A stretch of 64,000 nucleotides of DNA from Pollenia angustigena. Its lineage: Eukaryota; Arthropoda; Insecta; Diptera; Polleniidae. Below are positions 23,857-35,734 of the stretch, one piece after another (the first letter of the stretch is position 1; each line of letters starts with the position of its first letter). Under the pieces are notes generated by a model. It was not told the DNA's origin. It was given only the letters and a program-made list of their open reading frames with translations, and did not search any database. A program made the translations under genes and the position numbers. Location of the stretch: contig OV884058.1 of assembly GCA_930367215.1 (NCBI GenBank), positions 169,490,478 to 169,554,477 on the forward strand, in the 5' to 3' direction.

Positions 23857-24250
23857 AGGGCAAGAAGGGTTAAAGCTCCCCCTCTCAATATCTTCTTTAT
23901 TAATCAACCTAATTTCTTGAAAATTGGCAGGCAAATAGTGTGACATTTGGGAGAAACTATAGCCCATACTTTTATTTTTTATGGCGTGAAATAGGGAAAA
24001 AGGGATAAAATCTTCCCCTTCCTATATATTCTTAACTAATCACCCTGCTTTCTTAAAATTTTCCATGCAGATACTGCAACATCTAAAAGAAAATAGGGAA
24101 TAGGGCGTGAAATAGGGCAAGAGGGGTAAAAGCTCCCCTCCCTATATCTTCTTAACTAATCAACCGTTTTTTTTTAATTTTCCTTGCAGATACTGCAACA
24201 TCTGAAAGAAAAAAGTTATACGGCAAAACAACGTTTGCCAAGTCAGCTAG
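23857..24250 (+). mobile_element. Helitron-like 3' end with short tandem units
   Basis: Three degenerate units of about 125 bp with AGGGCAAGAxGGGTxAAAGCTCCCC lead to a perfect hairpin GGCAAA/TTTGCC (24222-24239). AGTCAG and CTAG (24247-24250) follow, with T next. A hairpin a few bases before CTRR, with T outside, is the rolling-circle Helitron terminus. The 5' end was not located. Confidence 0.6.
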
Positions 24251-25793
24251 TCTTTTATAAAAATAACACAATTGTTTAAACAAGTTAAAAGCAAAAAACT
24301 ACAAGAAAATGAATTTACGGTTTCCGCCAAAACTTTTTGGGCTCTTTTATCTTGTTAATCAAGACAAATCTAGACCGTCTGGCAAGCCTTATAGCTACTG
24401 TCATGACTAGACTATTAAGTGTAAACGGTATGTAAGACGTTCTTTTGCTTACCGTTTCCTATCACTTTTGATAAAGTTTTTAATTTCAGAATAGTTGCTA
24501 AGGTGACCAGTTATATAGAGCATAGTTCCATTGTAATACAGTCGGTTACCCCTCACCGTAAACTAAATCGATAGCAGCGGTGCTTAACACCTCTACCAAG
24601 GGCTTGATAACCCTTAATTTCAAAAAAGCTGTTAGTTAAATATCTTTAAAATACAAATTACAAGGAATCCATGAATTTACCCCAAATCAAGGTATTAGCC
24701 ACAACCATACTTTATGGATAAAAACATTAATAATTTTTTCTTTTAATAAATATTCTCAAATTTTCATTGCTACACTTGTTAGTCATGAAAAGTATATTTT
24801 TCCAAATCAATACAATTTGCCCCTGACTTTTTTTTTGTAAAGTGATTTATTTTGCTTGTTTTTTTTATGAAATTGTTCATAAATTTAAAAAAAAAGAAAT
24901 TTACATACCTTTTTGTTTATTTGAAAAATAAAGATAAAACAGGTGTTTCTATTATATTTAGTTTAACATTATTTTTCTGTTTTTAAACCTTAAATTTATA
25001 AATGCTTTTTCTGTTTTGCTAAAAGCTAAAACTTTGTAATATTTTGTTTAGAACTTTGAAAAAAATTTAGTTCATTTTTATTCTCTTTAATTCTTTGTCC
25101 AACTTAAACAAAAGAAGACGACGATAAAAACAGAAAAAATTTAATATGAATACATTTTTATACAAAATGTTTAATAGTACATTCACACACGGATACACAT
25201 TATCAAACGGATACTTACATTTCTACATACTAGTTCATTCATATGTTCTGTTTAGCAGTCAGTTGTTGTTTAAAAAAAAAACACCCAGAAATTCAGATTC
25301 CTGGGAATCCCAAAAAATAAAACAGTTAAATATTCCGGGAAACCCCTAGTTGGTTATCCTTTAAAAAAAAAAAAAAACTTTAATTAATTCCGTTCGTAGG
25401 CAATTAAAAACCCAGTACAGCCTTTCGAGCTCATTTTCTTGTTTTTTTGTATTCAAATTGAATAAACATTTTAAATGAAAATCTATGATATCTTACTAAA
25501 CGTTTAACTTTTTACATTTGACATTCTACACCACAGTATATAAACACACATTTTCAAGAGTGTACCCTATTTGGGACCCATGGCGAATTATGGATCCTAA
25601 AAAACAAAATTATGATAGGAGGTTAAATTGCCTATAAGAGCTCTTTATGCCGAATACCATCTATATGAGATTTTTTTTTCTTAAAGCAAATTTGGAGAGG
25701 GAACTACGCTCGATTCTCGACCTATCAGTACAAAATGTTGTCATTAGATATCAGCTTTTATAAAAGCTATCGTCGCCATCTTTTCTGTTAATA
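24251..25793. other. No gene seen
   Basis: AT-rich intergenic DNA. Nothing that I can support besides short chance frames. Confidence 0.45.
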
Positions 25794-26056
25794 CAAGTGC
25801 TCGAAAGTAAACCGAACATTATTTAGTTTACGGTACACAAACCCAAAAACTATATCTACTTTTAGTGTTTGTGAATTAGTACACAACCCTTTATACCGTT
25901 CATAACTGATTTTCGTTACAAAACAGAACCGCATCTATTATGTATAAAACTCGGAACAAATTTTATAATTATATCAAATAGTGCGTATAATCCGCACCTA
26001 ACTAAATTAAAACGAGTAAGAACGTATGTAAAATATATTGAGTTGGATTAGTACAG

Positions 26057-27484
26057 TTTTTATACCCTCCACCACAATAAGTTGTGAAGAGGGTACATTC
26101 AGTTTGTCATTCCGTGTGAAACTTTTTTACTATTCATCTCAGACCCTATAAAGTATATATAATCTGGGTCCTTGAGTAATTTTAAGTCGATTTAGCCATG
26201 TCCGTCTGTCTGTCCGTCTGTCCGTCTGTCCGTCTGTTGAAAACACGCTCATTTTCGAAAAACTCAAAAGAAATCAACAAACTTGGTGTCAAATTGCTTG
26301 TAGTTATCCTAAGCAGTTTGGGATTGAAATTCAGCAAAATCGGTTCAATAGGATCTGAGCTATGAATCAAAATGTGGAACCACCACCTAAAAAAAATTGA
26401 TAATTTTGTTACAAAAACTAACATAAATGGTGGAAAAATGCACAGCATGACATAAGATTTCGCAACAATTCGTTTTATTTAATTGGAAATCACGCTGTGA
26501 AATTTCGTGAAGATCCGTCAATAATTTACGCTAGGCCCCATATAAGCCCTACTCCCGGAAAACAGTATATTAAGCCTGAAACCCTAACTAACAATCTATC
26601 ATTACAAGTTTGGCAAGTCAAAGTTACATAGGACTAGAAATTAAACTGTAAAGTTTCGTGAAGATCGGTCCATAATTTACCATAGGCCCCATATAAAACC
26701 TACTTCCGGAAAACAACTTAGTACGCCTAAAAACGTAAAAAATAATGCTATCATAACAAAATTTGGTACATCAAAGTTTTATAGAACTAAAAATAAATCT
26801 TTGAAATTTCGTGAAGATCGGTTCATAATTTACAATAGGCCCCATATAAACTTTACTCCCGGAAAACAACTTAGTACGCCTAAAAACGTAAAAAATAATG
26901 CTATCATAACAAAATTTTGTACATCACAGTTTTATTGGACAAGAAATAAAATTGTGTTATTTCGTGAAGATCGGTCCATAACTTACCCTGGGCCCCATAT
27001 AAACCTTACTCCCGGAAAACAGTTTAGTACGCCTAAATCCGTAAAAAATAATGCTATCATAACAAAATTTGGTACATCAAAGTTTTATAGGACAAGAAAT
27101 AAAACTGTGTAATTTCGTGAATATCGGTCCATAATTTACCCTGGGCCCCATATAAACCCTACTCCCGGAAAACAGTTCAGTACGCTTAAATCCGTAAAAA
27201 ATAATGCTATCATAACAAAATTTGGTACATCAAAATTTTATAGAACTGGGAAAAAGACTGTGAAATTTCGTGAAGATCGGTACATAATTTACCCTAGGCC
27301 CCATAGAAACCCTTCTACAGGAAAACAGTTTAGTACGCCTAAAACCATAATTAATAACAAATTGTCACAGTTTAAGATAATATTAATAAATATACATCAT
27401 ACAGATATTACTCCTTAAACATTCGATCTGTCGGTGGAGGGTATCAAAGATTCGGCACAGCCGAATATAGCACTCTAACTTGTT
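26057..27484 (+). mobile_element. Helentron/DINE-like element, family E, copy 1
   Basis: Begins TTTTTATACCCTCCACCAC and has the matching subterminal inverted sequence GGTGGAGGGTATC near the 3' end. Then come a hairpin (ATTCGGC/GCCGAAT, loop ACA) and the terminus ACTTGTT. A GTCTGTCC simple repeat is at 26200-26237. Subterminal inverted repeats, a central tandem array and a 3' hairpin are the layout of non-autonomous Helentron-type (DINE-1-like) elements. No protein is encoded. Confidence 0.6.
26506..27360 (+). repeat. 153-bp tandem array inside family E copy 1
   Basis: CGTGAAGATCGG-type starts fall at 26506, 26657, 26810, 26963, 27116 and 27269, so six units with a period of 151-153 bp. Because 153 is 51 codons, a chance 103-codon frame runs across two of them; it is not a gene. 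Confidence 0.88.
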
Positions 27485-27509
27485 GTTATTGTTTACGAAG
27501 ATCGCACCT

Positions 27510-28791
27510 TTTTTATACCCTCTACCACAATTAGTTGTGAAGTGGGTATACTAAGTTTGTCATTCCGTGTGAAACTTTTTTATTATTCATCTCAGACCCC
27601 ATAAAGTACATATTCTGGGTCCTTGAGTAATTTTAAGTCGAGTTTGCCATGTCCGTCTGTTAAAAACACACTCACTTTCGAAAAACTCAAAAGAAATAAA
27701 CAAACTTGGTGTCAAATTGCTTGTAGTTATCCTAAGCAGTTTGGGGATGAAATCCAGCAAAATCGGTTCAGTAGGATCAGAGCTAAAAATCAAAATGTGT
27801 AACCACCACCTAAAAAAATTGATAATTTTGTAACAAAAACTAACATAAATGGTGGAACAATGCACAGAATGATATAAGATTTTGCAACGATTCGTTTTAT
27901 TCGACTGGATATCACGCTGTAAAATTACGTGAAGATCGGTCCATAATTTACCATAACCCCATATAAGCACTACTCCCGGAAAACAGTATAGTACGCCTAA
28001 AACCGTAATTAATAACGCTATCATAACAAATTTCGGCTCGTCACAGTTTTAAGGGACAAGAAATAACGCTGTGAAATTTCCTGAGGATCGGTCCATAATT
28101 TACCCTAGGCCTAATATAAACCCTACTCCCGGAAAACAGTTTAGTATGCCTAAAACCGTAACAAATAATGCTTTCAGAATAAAATTAAATTCTTCACATT
28201 ATGACTAGAAATCACGCTAATAAATTTCGTGATGATCGGTCCATAATTTACTATAGGCCTCATATAAAGTCCACTCTGGTAAAATAATTAAATACACCTT
28301 AAACCGGAGCAGATATAGATATTGCGGTAAACTTTCTTCCAACGGTCCATAATAAACCTTAGATCCATTTTAAGCAGCTTTCTGAAATTCACTGTAAACG
28401 CAAAAAATAATTTCTCCGCTGTATTGAATTTTATGTTTTTTAATACCAGAAATTACTCTGCAGAATTTTGGAATGATGGGTTTATAGATTTCCATGGCTC
28501 CAATATAAATTCCGCTCCTGAAAATCATTTAGGTTCAGCTTAAACTGTTATGAATCATGATGTTTTACTCAAGCTTTTTAAAATTGTTAAAATAAAGCAG
28601 AAAACTTTCTGATTGTTGTTAATAATTTAATACAGGTCTACACCGCAACCAATTTTCATGTCGATGTCTGTTTTTATAAAGATAAATTAATAATAAATAG
28701 ACATCATATAGATATTACTCCTAAAACATTCGAACTGTCGGTAGAGGGTATCAAAGATTCGGCACAGCCGAATATAGCACTCTAACTTGTT
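27510..28791 (+). mobile_element. Family E, copy 2, directly downstream
   Basis: The same ends as copy 1 (TTTTTATACCCTCTACCAC at 27510, hairpin and ACTTGTT at 28791) in the same orientation, only 25 bp after copy 1. The internal units (about 150 bp, from 27928) are fewer and more diverged. The copies are head-to-tail. Confidence 0.62.
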
Positions 28792-28849
28792 TTAAGGTAT
28801 TACCTACACAAGCACTATTTGCGTTTGTGTTTTCCATATTTCTAACCTA

Positions 28850-29764
28850 CACTGAAAGAAAAATGCTTCATATATTTAATGAATCATTTTCATAAAAAAA
28901 TTTTCCTTGGGTAAATGAAAATTTTCATTGTTTAAATGGAAGTATTTTCGTTAAAATCGCTTCATTAGATTTCGTAATTACGTTAAAAATTTTCATTAGA
29001 TATATGAAAGCTTAAGTTTGTCCAAGTTAAACAAAAAATTTTAATTGGGAACATAAAAAAACAATATACAAACATAACTGTATTCATAAATTAATACAAA
29101 ATTATAGTTTCCTTAAAAAAATGTTTAATTGTTAATTAAAAAATTAAAGATTTAATAATTTCATACATCTAATGTTACATGTATGCCATTAACTTTATGA
29201 TATCAAAAAATTTTTTTATAAAAGCAACATATTTCAATAATTGCCTTCATAAATTTAAATTTTCATTATGACAATAAAAATGTAATTATAGTAATGAAAC
29301 AAAAACTTTCAATCCACTTTCAATCAACGTTGTTCTTGTTATTATGGACAATTTAATCTCATATTTACGCTCTTAATTGAGTAAAAAACATAGTTTTTTT
29401 ACCCAAAAACTACAATGCCCCGATAGACTAGCTGGTAGTGAGCTAGTCTATCAGCACCGAGGTTGCGCGATCGAATCCCTCCTGAGACAGAAAAAAAAAT
29501 AAAAAATAAAATAAAAAAAAAATAATTAAAAAAAATAAAAAAAAAATAATTAAAAAAAATAATAAAAAAAATTTTTTTTTACTTTATTGAAAGTATTCAT
29601 CCAATGAATAATATTCATAGATCTAATGTAATGTTTCATTAAATCCTTTTAATGAAACAGGTTTCATTGATCCAACGAAGCGCTGCATAGGTTCCTTTTT
29701 AATGCAATTTTTCATCGGATTAATGTCAAAATTCATTGGTATTACGAAGAAAATTCTTTCAGTG
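28850..29764. mobile_element. CAC-ended MITE with TA flanks (third family)
   Basis: Starts CACTGAAAGAAAAATGCTTC and ends GAAAATTCTTTCAGTG, with TA on each side (28848-28849, 29765-29766). It sits within the disrupted hAT copy. The interior has TTTCATTA-type AT-rich DNA and a SINE insertion at 29416. No transposase. Confidence 0.8.
29416..29578 (+). mobile_element. Decayed tRNA-derived SINE copy
   Basis: TGCCCCGATAGACTAGCTGG to TGAGCTAGTCTATCAGC matches the SINE heads at 49671 and 50091. The B-box region is degraded (GCGATCGAATCCC) and runs almost directly into a long A-rich tail, without the 3' hairpin of the other copies. Confidence 0.65.
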
Positions 29765-29792
29765 TACGGAACACTAAAGTGTATTTTTGAAA

Positions 29793-31599
29793 TCTTATTA
29801 ATTGCAGCATGTATAAGGAAGTTATGGCACTTAAAGCTGTTTTCGGTAGTGCTATTCAAATAGAGGCTTGGGTTAATATGGACCGATATTAAAAAAATTT
29901 GGTAACACGATTTATGTTGCAATAACAGATTTTTGAGATTGAATCTAAATACCAACATAATAAGATAGTTTATCGACAAAAAAAAAGCTATTTTCAATAG
30001 ACTTCTTCCTTATGAACATAAGGAATGTACCATTTCATCAAATTGTCTTTAAAATTGCGACATTTATCTACTTTGCGCACAAGGTTACATGGACAACCAG
30101 CCGGACAGATGAACGAATAGACATCGTTAGACCGACTCGGAAAGTAATTCTGGGTCGATCGGAATGGTAAAAGATACCTTTAGGACCAATATTTTTTTAA
30201 GCGTAACAATAATCTGCACAAACGCATAAAACTCTCTCAACTATTGTGGTGTGGTTAAAAATATCTACTCTTTTCATCAGATATTCAATGATATTTAAGC
30301 GTTCGTGTGTCTTTCCAAGCTTAAATTATTATCAATTGTCCCAAAACATTTTGGCAATCTTGGGTGAGAAATTGTGTCAAAATTTCATGGAATTATTCTC
30401 TTCCCATTTTATTCACAAAAAAATTTAAACTTCATTGTCTTTACTTCAAAACATAACCTAAACTTTTAGCTCAAGTCTTACATGAGCAGCCATTTAATTT
30501 AATAAATTTTTAAATTTCCTAAATCAAGGTTATTTTATGAGTTAAATACGTTGTTAATTAAAATTTAAGTGTTCAGTCAAAAAAAAAAAATATTTTATTT
30601 ACATCTGCTTACAAAAATTTCTATTATTTATTTAATGTTCTAAAAAGGTTAACTATAAACTACAAAATCTGTATTTGCTTTAAAATGAACATTTTCAAAC
30701 TCTTAAGTCTGTCTTTCTCTGCTATAAATGTCAATGTAAAGATTTGAAAATATTAAATTAAAATAAAACTTAAATAGCCCTTTTGAAAATACGTTTAAAC
30801 ATTTACAAATTCCAGACAAACAAAAGGACAATTGCGTTCTGTTAAACTAAGCCCGGTGCGCTTCGTTTCCCCCGTTGAATTAAGATAAGAAAAAAAACTT
30901 GTTATACAGACCTCGTGTTCACACTTGAGGGTTTAAACGCATTTTATTTATTACTAGTTTTGTAATCAGAATAATAACAAATGTATTAAAATTCACTTGT
31001 ACCTTACATTTGTATTCTAAATATACATTTGATAATGAACAAAAAGAAAAATTAAAGTAAATAAAAGGGAATTAAGACTAAGAGCAGTGTTTTAAAAACT
31101 GACAGCAGAAAAGCAAAAGTTTAAATTTGTATGCTGCTGATTTGAAGTAACAGTGTTATTTTCAAAAAATAAACTTGCTTTCCCTGCTGCTGTGAAAATA
31201 AATATCAACTCTTGAAAAGTCTAAGTGGTAAAAAATCAAAGAAACAATTCTGAATTTGTGACAAGTTTCAACATACGTTTTTGTTCAGTTAAAACTATAG
31301 CAGCAAGATGCATTAGAATGTATTTAATCAAATGGCTGAATTAAATTCGACACAGTATTTGCATAGTTTTTTTATCATATTTTGCAATTTTTAAATTGTA
31401 CTAAACATGTCATTGGAGTACTTCGGTATTTTGAAACCTTAATAGTACTGATAAAAGTACAATTGTGCTAACTAAATCATCCCTGCTCTGTACATACCTC
31501 AAACTGAGTTTGATGTAGGATCGGCCGCAATAAATGTATCTCTCACGTGTACAACTGACCACGATTTATTCTTAATGTTTTTATTTTATAATTAGTATT
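29793..31599. other. No gene; scattered repeat fragments
   Basis: 30040-30200 is a reversed fragment of family E2 (TTGCGCACAAGGTTACATGG, CATCGTTAGACCGACTC). 31480-31560 matches 42550-42620 in reverse (CTCACGTGTACAAC). The rest is AT-rich without recognisable coding. Confidence 0.5.
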
Positions 31600-32665
31600 G
31601 TGGTTATTTTGTTGAACTATTTATGGTTTTTAATCCAAATTTTTAATATTTTTAATTAGGCTTAAGTTCATCAAATTTAATTTTCATTAAATTATTTTTA
31701 TGAAGAAAGGAATTTTACAACATGAAAATTAATTAAAATTTACTGATAATTTTTCATTCTTGACTCAATCTGGGCTCGAACCCAGGCGTTTTTACGGACA
31801 GGTTACCCTGACATGTGCTTGCCGTTTAACACTCGCTGCCATCGACGACTGCTGACGTCATTAGTCAAACATCAATCCTTAAACCAAATTGTATTTAACC
31901 TTTGGTAGATCGAAATTTGCTTTGAATGATTATCTATTTTAATTTATTTTACATGTTCTTCCTTTACTTCTGTTTTTTTCGTACTTTTGTCAAGAATTCT
32001 TCTTGAAGTTCAAAGTACATATTTTGTTTTGTTTTTTTTTTTTCATTTTCTTGTCTTTCTTTTTGTTGCTGACCTTTTCAGCACAACTTGAAGGACAAAT
32101 GCAAACATAGAGCTCGTGCCTTAGCTTTTACAATAATTAGTACTGTGGTTATTTTGTTGAACTATTTATGGTTTTTAATCCAAATTTTTAATATTTTTAA
32201 TTAGGCTTAAGTTCATCAAATTTAATTTTCATTAAATTATTTTCTTGACAAAAGTACGAAAAAACAGAAGTAAAGGAAGAACATGTAAAATAAATTGAAA
32301 TAGATAATCATTCAAAGCAAATTTCGATCTACCAAAGGTTAAATACAATTTGGTTTAAGGATTGATGTTTGAGTAATGACGTCGCCAGTCGTCGATGGCT
32401 GCGAGTGTTAAACGGCAAGCCCTCTGAGGAGATTGAGTGGTTGCAATCGAAACATGTCAGGGTAACCTGTCCGTAAAAACGCCTGGGTTCGAGCCCAGAT
32501 TGAGTCAAGAATGAAAAATTATCAGTAAATTTTAATTTATTTTCATGTTGTAAAATTCCTTTCTTCATAAAAATAATTTAATGAAAATTAAATTTGATGA
32601 ACTTAAGCCCAATTAAAAATATTAAAAATTTGGATTAAAAACCATAAATAGCCTAATTAAAAATA
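31600..32665. repeat. Palindromic family F repeat with tRNA-like pol III boxes
   Basis: A minus-oriented arm (31637-32000) and a plus-oriented arm (32229-32650) are reverse complements around about 230 bp. A stretch of about 110 bp at 31580-31690 (ACTATTTATGGTTTTTAATC, GGCTTAAGTTCAT) also recurs directly at 32125-32240. The plus arm contains GATTGAGTGGTT and, about 60 bases on, GGTTCGAGCCC at 32486-32496. The latter fits the pol III B box GGTTCGANNCC. The head is therefore probably derived from a tRNA. The same palindromic unit occurs at 40125-41000. Confidence 0.65.
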
Positions 32666-32682
32666 TTAAAAAGTTTTTATTT

Positions 32683-32765
32683 TATTTTGTAAAGCTTTTT
32701 TGTAATAGTTCTATTCCTTTAATTTTTCAGAAATGACTTTATACACTACCAGACTATTATAATCC
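32683..32765. repeat. Family H repeat fragment
   Basis: TTTTGTAAAGCTTTTTTG, TAATAGTTCTATTCC and TATACACTACCAGACTATTA match one arm of the foldback at 3036-3315. Confidence 0.6.
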
Positions 32766-34030
32766 ATAAATTTTCACAATTTTATTATTAATATGTTCAA
32801 TATAATCTTCTGATAACTTTATTAAAGTATTTTTATCAATTTTAAATACTTTAAAGAAATAAAAATTTGTTTGTTGTGTTTTATTTATTATCCACTGTCA
32901 TCTTAATCATCTCAAATGTACACAGAAAGAAAAATTAAGTTTTTTATACTTACTTTAAGTTCGAGTCGTAGTTACTCAAAAAATCGGGTACGAATAACAC
33001 TAAAACCTATTTAAAACAATCCTTAATAGGATAACTTTCGAAAATCAATCCCGGAACTTCTTAAAATAAGTACAAAAAAAGATTAAACTTTTCGTTGGTA
33101 GCGCCACTCTGAGAGTAAAATTGCAAAGTGAACGTTTTAATCTCATATAACTAATCAAAGTTTGTTGTAGACAGAACAATAATACAACACAAGTAGATAA
33201 AAAAAAACGGGTTGCTAATTGTGTGAAAAAAAACAACATACACAACAGAACAAGACGAAAACACATTATTTTCATGTTTAAAAAGTAAAATTGTGAATTT
33301 TGCTTCTCATTTAGTTTATATTTTCAGTTATATATGTATCATGGGCGGTATAACCCTAACAACGCGTGCAGACTTAATCCTGCCCAACCACAGCGGCCAG
33401 CCTGATGGCTTCAAGTCGGCAGCCGCATCTTCAGGATAGGATGCAATAGGCTGATAACCCGTTGTTTCTGAATTTTTGTATTAATTCCCAGAACGTCTAA
33501 GAATAAAATTTAAAATATGATCCTTGAAAAAGGACTACGATTTCTTACACGGGAGTTTATAAAGTTAAAACCATATCGGAAATGATGCTGGTGTCTTATA
33601 ATGGAAATTCTTTAAGGTGTTAAACGGGCATGTCAATCACAATAAAATTCTCCTTCTTATTTCACTTTAAGTATATTTCTTATGTACGAATTCGGGATTA
33701 AAACAACTTTATAAAAATTGAATCCAGCACTTATTGAGATTGGTTCAATTTTAGTTAAACTAAAATCAATCTTATTTTCGGATTATTTCAAGTACGAATT
33801 CGGGATTGAATATGCATAAGTTATGTATTTCGCGATTGAAAATCCATACTTGAATCAATCTTTCTGTACTTGATTCAAGAAAATCCGTACTAATAATACC
33901 GTTTTGAATTGATTTTAGTACGGTGGATTGATTTTTCTTTTGAGTGTAAGGTGAACGGCTTTGAATAACTTAATCCACATTTTGCCTAGACGTGTTTAAA
34001 AAAATCTAAGTGTGAATATAGCATTACACA
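32766..34030. repeat. Family D repeat, interrupted by a MITE
   Basis: The two halves (32766-32920 and 33949-34030) are contiguous in a reversed paralogue at 42285-42510. They include ATCTTAATCATCTCAAATG on one side and GAACGGCTTTGAATAA on the other. The paralogue thus gives the pre-insertion sequence of the element at 32921-33946. Confidence 0.75.
32921..33946 (-). mobile_element. CAC-ended MITE, family A, TA duplication proven by empty site
   Basis: Starts CACAGAAAGAAAAATTAAG and ends ATTTTTCTTTTGAGTG, flanked by TA at 32919-32920 and 33947-33948. It is the reverse orientation of the element at 16860. Comparison with the uninterrupted paralogue at 42350-42370 shows a single TA at the junction, so TA is a true target duplication. 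Confidence 0.88.
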
Positions 34031-34265
34031 AATTAAACACCTCTACTCTTATTCTTCTACTGTAGGGTGGCAGCAGCGAAAATAATTTTTTTAATTTTTG
34101 TAAATACCCGTCTATCATGGCATTTTGGCTTAAATCTCATAATGTGAAAATTTTAAACAAATCGGATAGCGTCAGGGCGTGCCCCATAGACGTCAAAGTT
34201 CAAATTAAGCAAAATTTACTTACTTTAAATTTATTTTATATTAAACAATACTTCTTTAGAAGTGA

Positions 34266-35734
34266 CTAGCTGACCCGACAGACGTTGTCCTGTCCAAATT
34301 AGGAAAAATATTTGCGTTCGATTTTTAAAATCCTTTAAAAAGATACGAACATTAGAAAAATTAGTCAAATCGATGGAGTCGTTTTCTGATTTTAGATAAA
34401 TCAAAAAAAGTTGGCGTTAATGTGGGCGGGGCAAAATTTTCTTTCCGTAAAAACCTAAGTTGGACCATAGCGATGATTTTAAAGAAAAAATCGTTCAAAT
34501 CGGTCAAGCCGTTCTCAAGTTATGCGCTTAATAGAAAAAGTGGGCGTAAAAGGCGTGGTACATTTTTCTTTCGATGAAAACTTAAAATGGATTAATACGA
34601 ACATTTGAAAGAAAAATTTTTCAAATCGATGGAGCCGTTTTCTGATTTTAGGTAATTCGAAAAAAGTGGGCGTAAAAATGGGCTGGGAAAAATTTTCGTT
34701 TCGTATAAATCTAAGTTGGACCATGGCGATCATTTTAAAGAAAAAGTCGTCCAAATTATTTCGATGTCATTGGTGGTGTAATATGAAACTTGGATTTTGC
34801 CACGCCCCTCCGCCCGCAGACCGAAAATCAAAAATTAGACTTTGCAGTGTCACCCGCCTGAATATTCTAAAGATTCCCTGAAAATTTCATCAAAATCGGC
34901 CCAGCCGTTTTGGAGTCCATACTAGTGCTGGGATACTATCGATATTTTCTACTATCGATATTTATCGATAGTTCAGATTTCAATATCGATATATCGATAT
35001 TACTATCGACTGAATGTTTTTTTTTGTGCAGGAAAACTTTAATTATTTTTTTATAAGACTACAGTCCGTTGTTTTTATCACTTTATTGAATGTATGACGT
35101 TATATTAGATGGCAGTTTTTTAAAAATTGATAAGTACCTTTCTGAAAGAACCGAAGTAACAGGGACTATAAGATATTCCATTGCAACTTTAAAAAATTTT
35201 CTAAATTCTAAACCCAAAAAGGTAATCAATCTAGCGGACTTATCCTCTAATGGTCGCTCATTGTTTTGTCCTATGCTTGCAATTGCATTTGGATTTGCAT
35301 GTTTTTTTACAACATTACAAAAATATTTGACATTTCAGTCCCTATATAAACATGTACAAATTTCGACTTAAAGGCCTTTAATTAGCAGTTAAAAGCACTG
35401 CTAAGCAATCCATACCACTTGCCATTCTTGTTGTTTGTATTCATTGCTGTAGTTCAGCGCAAATTAATAATAGCAAGTAAAAATTTGCCGCAAAACACTG
35501 TGTGTGTATAGCTGCTGTTATATGTACAAATGTCTTCATAGCTGTATTTTAAATAATAAAAATATCGATATTTATATTTTTCCTATCGATATTTTCGATA
35601 TTTTAAGACTATCGATAATATCTACTTTAGTCTATCGATAGTTTCCCAGCACTAGTCCATACGTTACATACATACGTTACATTCATACGTTACATTCATA
35701 CATACACACATCCTAATTTATATACCTATATAGA
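34266..35734 (-). mobile_element. Helitron-like element, minus strand, carrying a hAT
   Basis: On the minus strand the 3' end reads GACAACGTCTGTC (possible hairpin), GGGTCAG and CTAG, with T outside (34265-34269 on the plus strand reads ACTAG). The body has tandem-like units with TCAAATCGxxxxAGCCGTTxT. The 5' end is probably near the TCTATATAGG at 35725-35734 but is not certain. A hAT element is inserted at 34923-35654. No Rep/helicase gene. Confidence 0.5.
34923..35654. mobile_element. hAT-like element with perfect 8-bp TSD
   Basis: Ends TAGTGCTGGGATACTATCGA and its near reverse complement (TCGATAGTTTCCCAGCACTA), flanked by GTCCATAC at 34915-34922 and 35655-35662. Subterminal DNA is full of ATCGATA steps. 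A 93-codon open frame at 35090-35371 has no recognised similarity; it may be a transposase scrap or chance. Confidence 0.9.

Larger units (their letters stand above)
25794..29792. mobile_element. Second copy of hAT family B, expanded by insertions
   Basis: The left end CAAGTGCTCGAAAGTAAACC at 25794 and the following CGAACATTATTTAGTTTACG and TTAGTGTTTGTG match the element at 12011. The right-hand part (GCGTTTGTGTTTTCCATA at 28821, then GGAACACTAAAGTG after 29766) matches 13400-13480. Between them lie two family E elements and a CAC-ended MITE. The right terminus is decayed, so the end is approximate. Confidence 0.5.

Noticed and set aside
26801..27112. Open frame of 103 codons with an internally repeated sequence
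   Set aside because: It spans two 153-bp tandem units (51 codons each); the openness follows from the period, and no protein similarity is seen.
32400..32500. tRNA-Ser/Leu-like gene in family F
   Set aside because: Only the B box and a weak A box fit; the cloverleaf does not close and copies are dispersed in palindromes.
35090..35371. 93-codon frame inside the hAT at 34923 as a transposase
   Set aside because: No hAT signature could be seen; too short and without similarity to the remnant at 38319.
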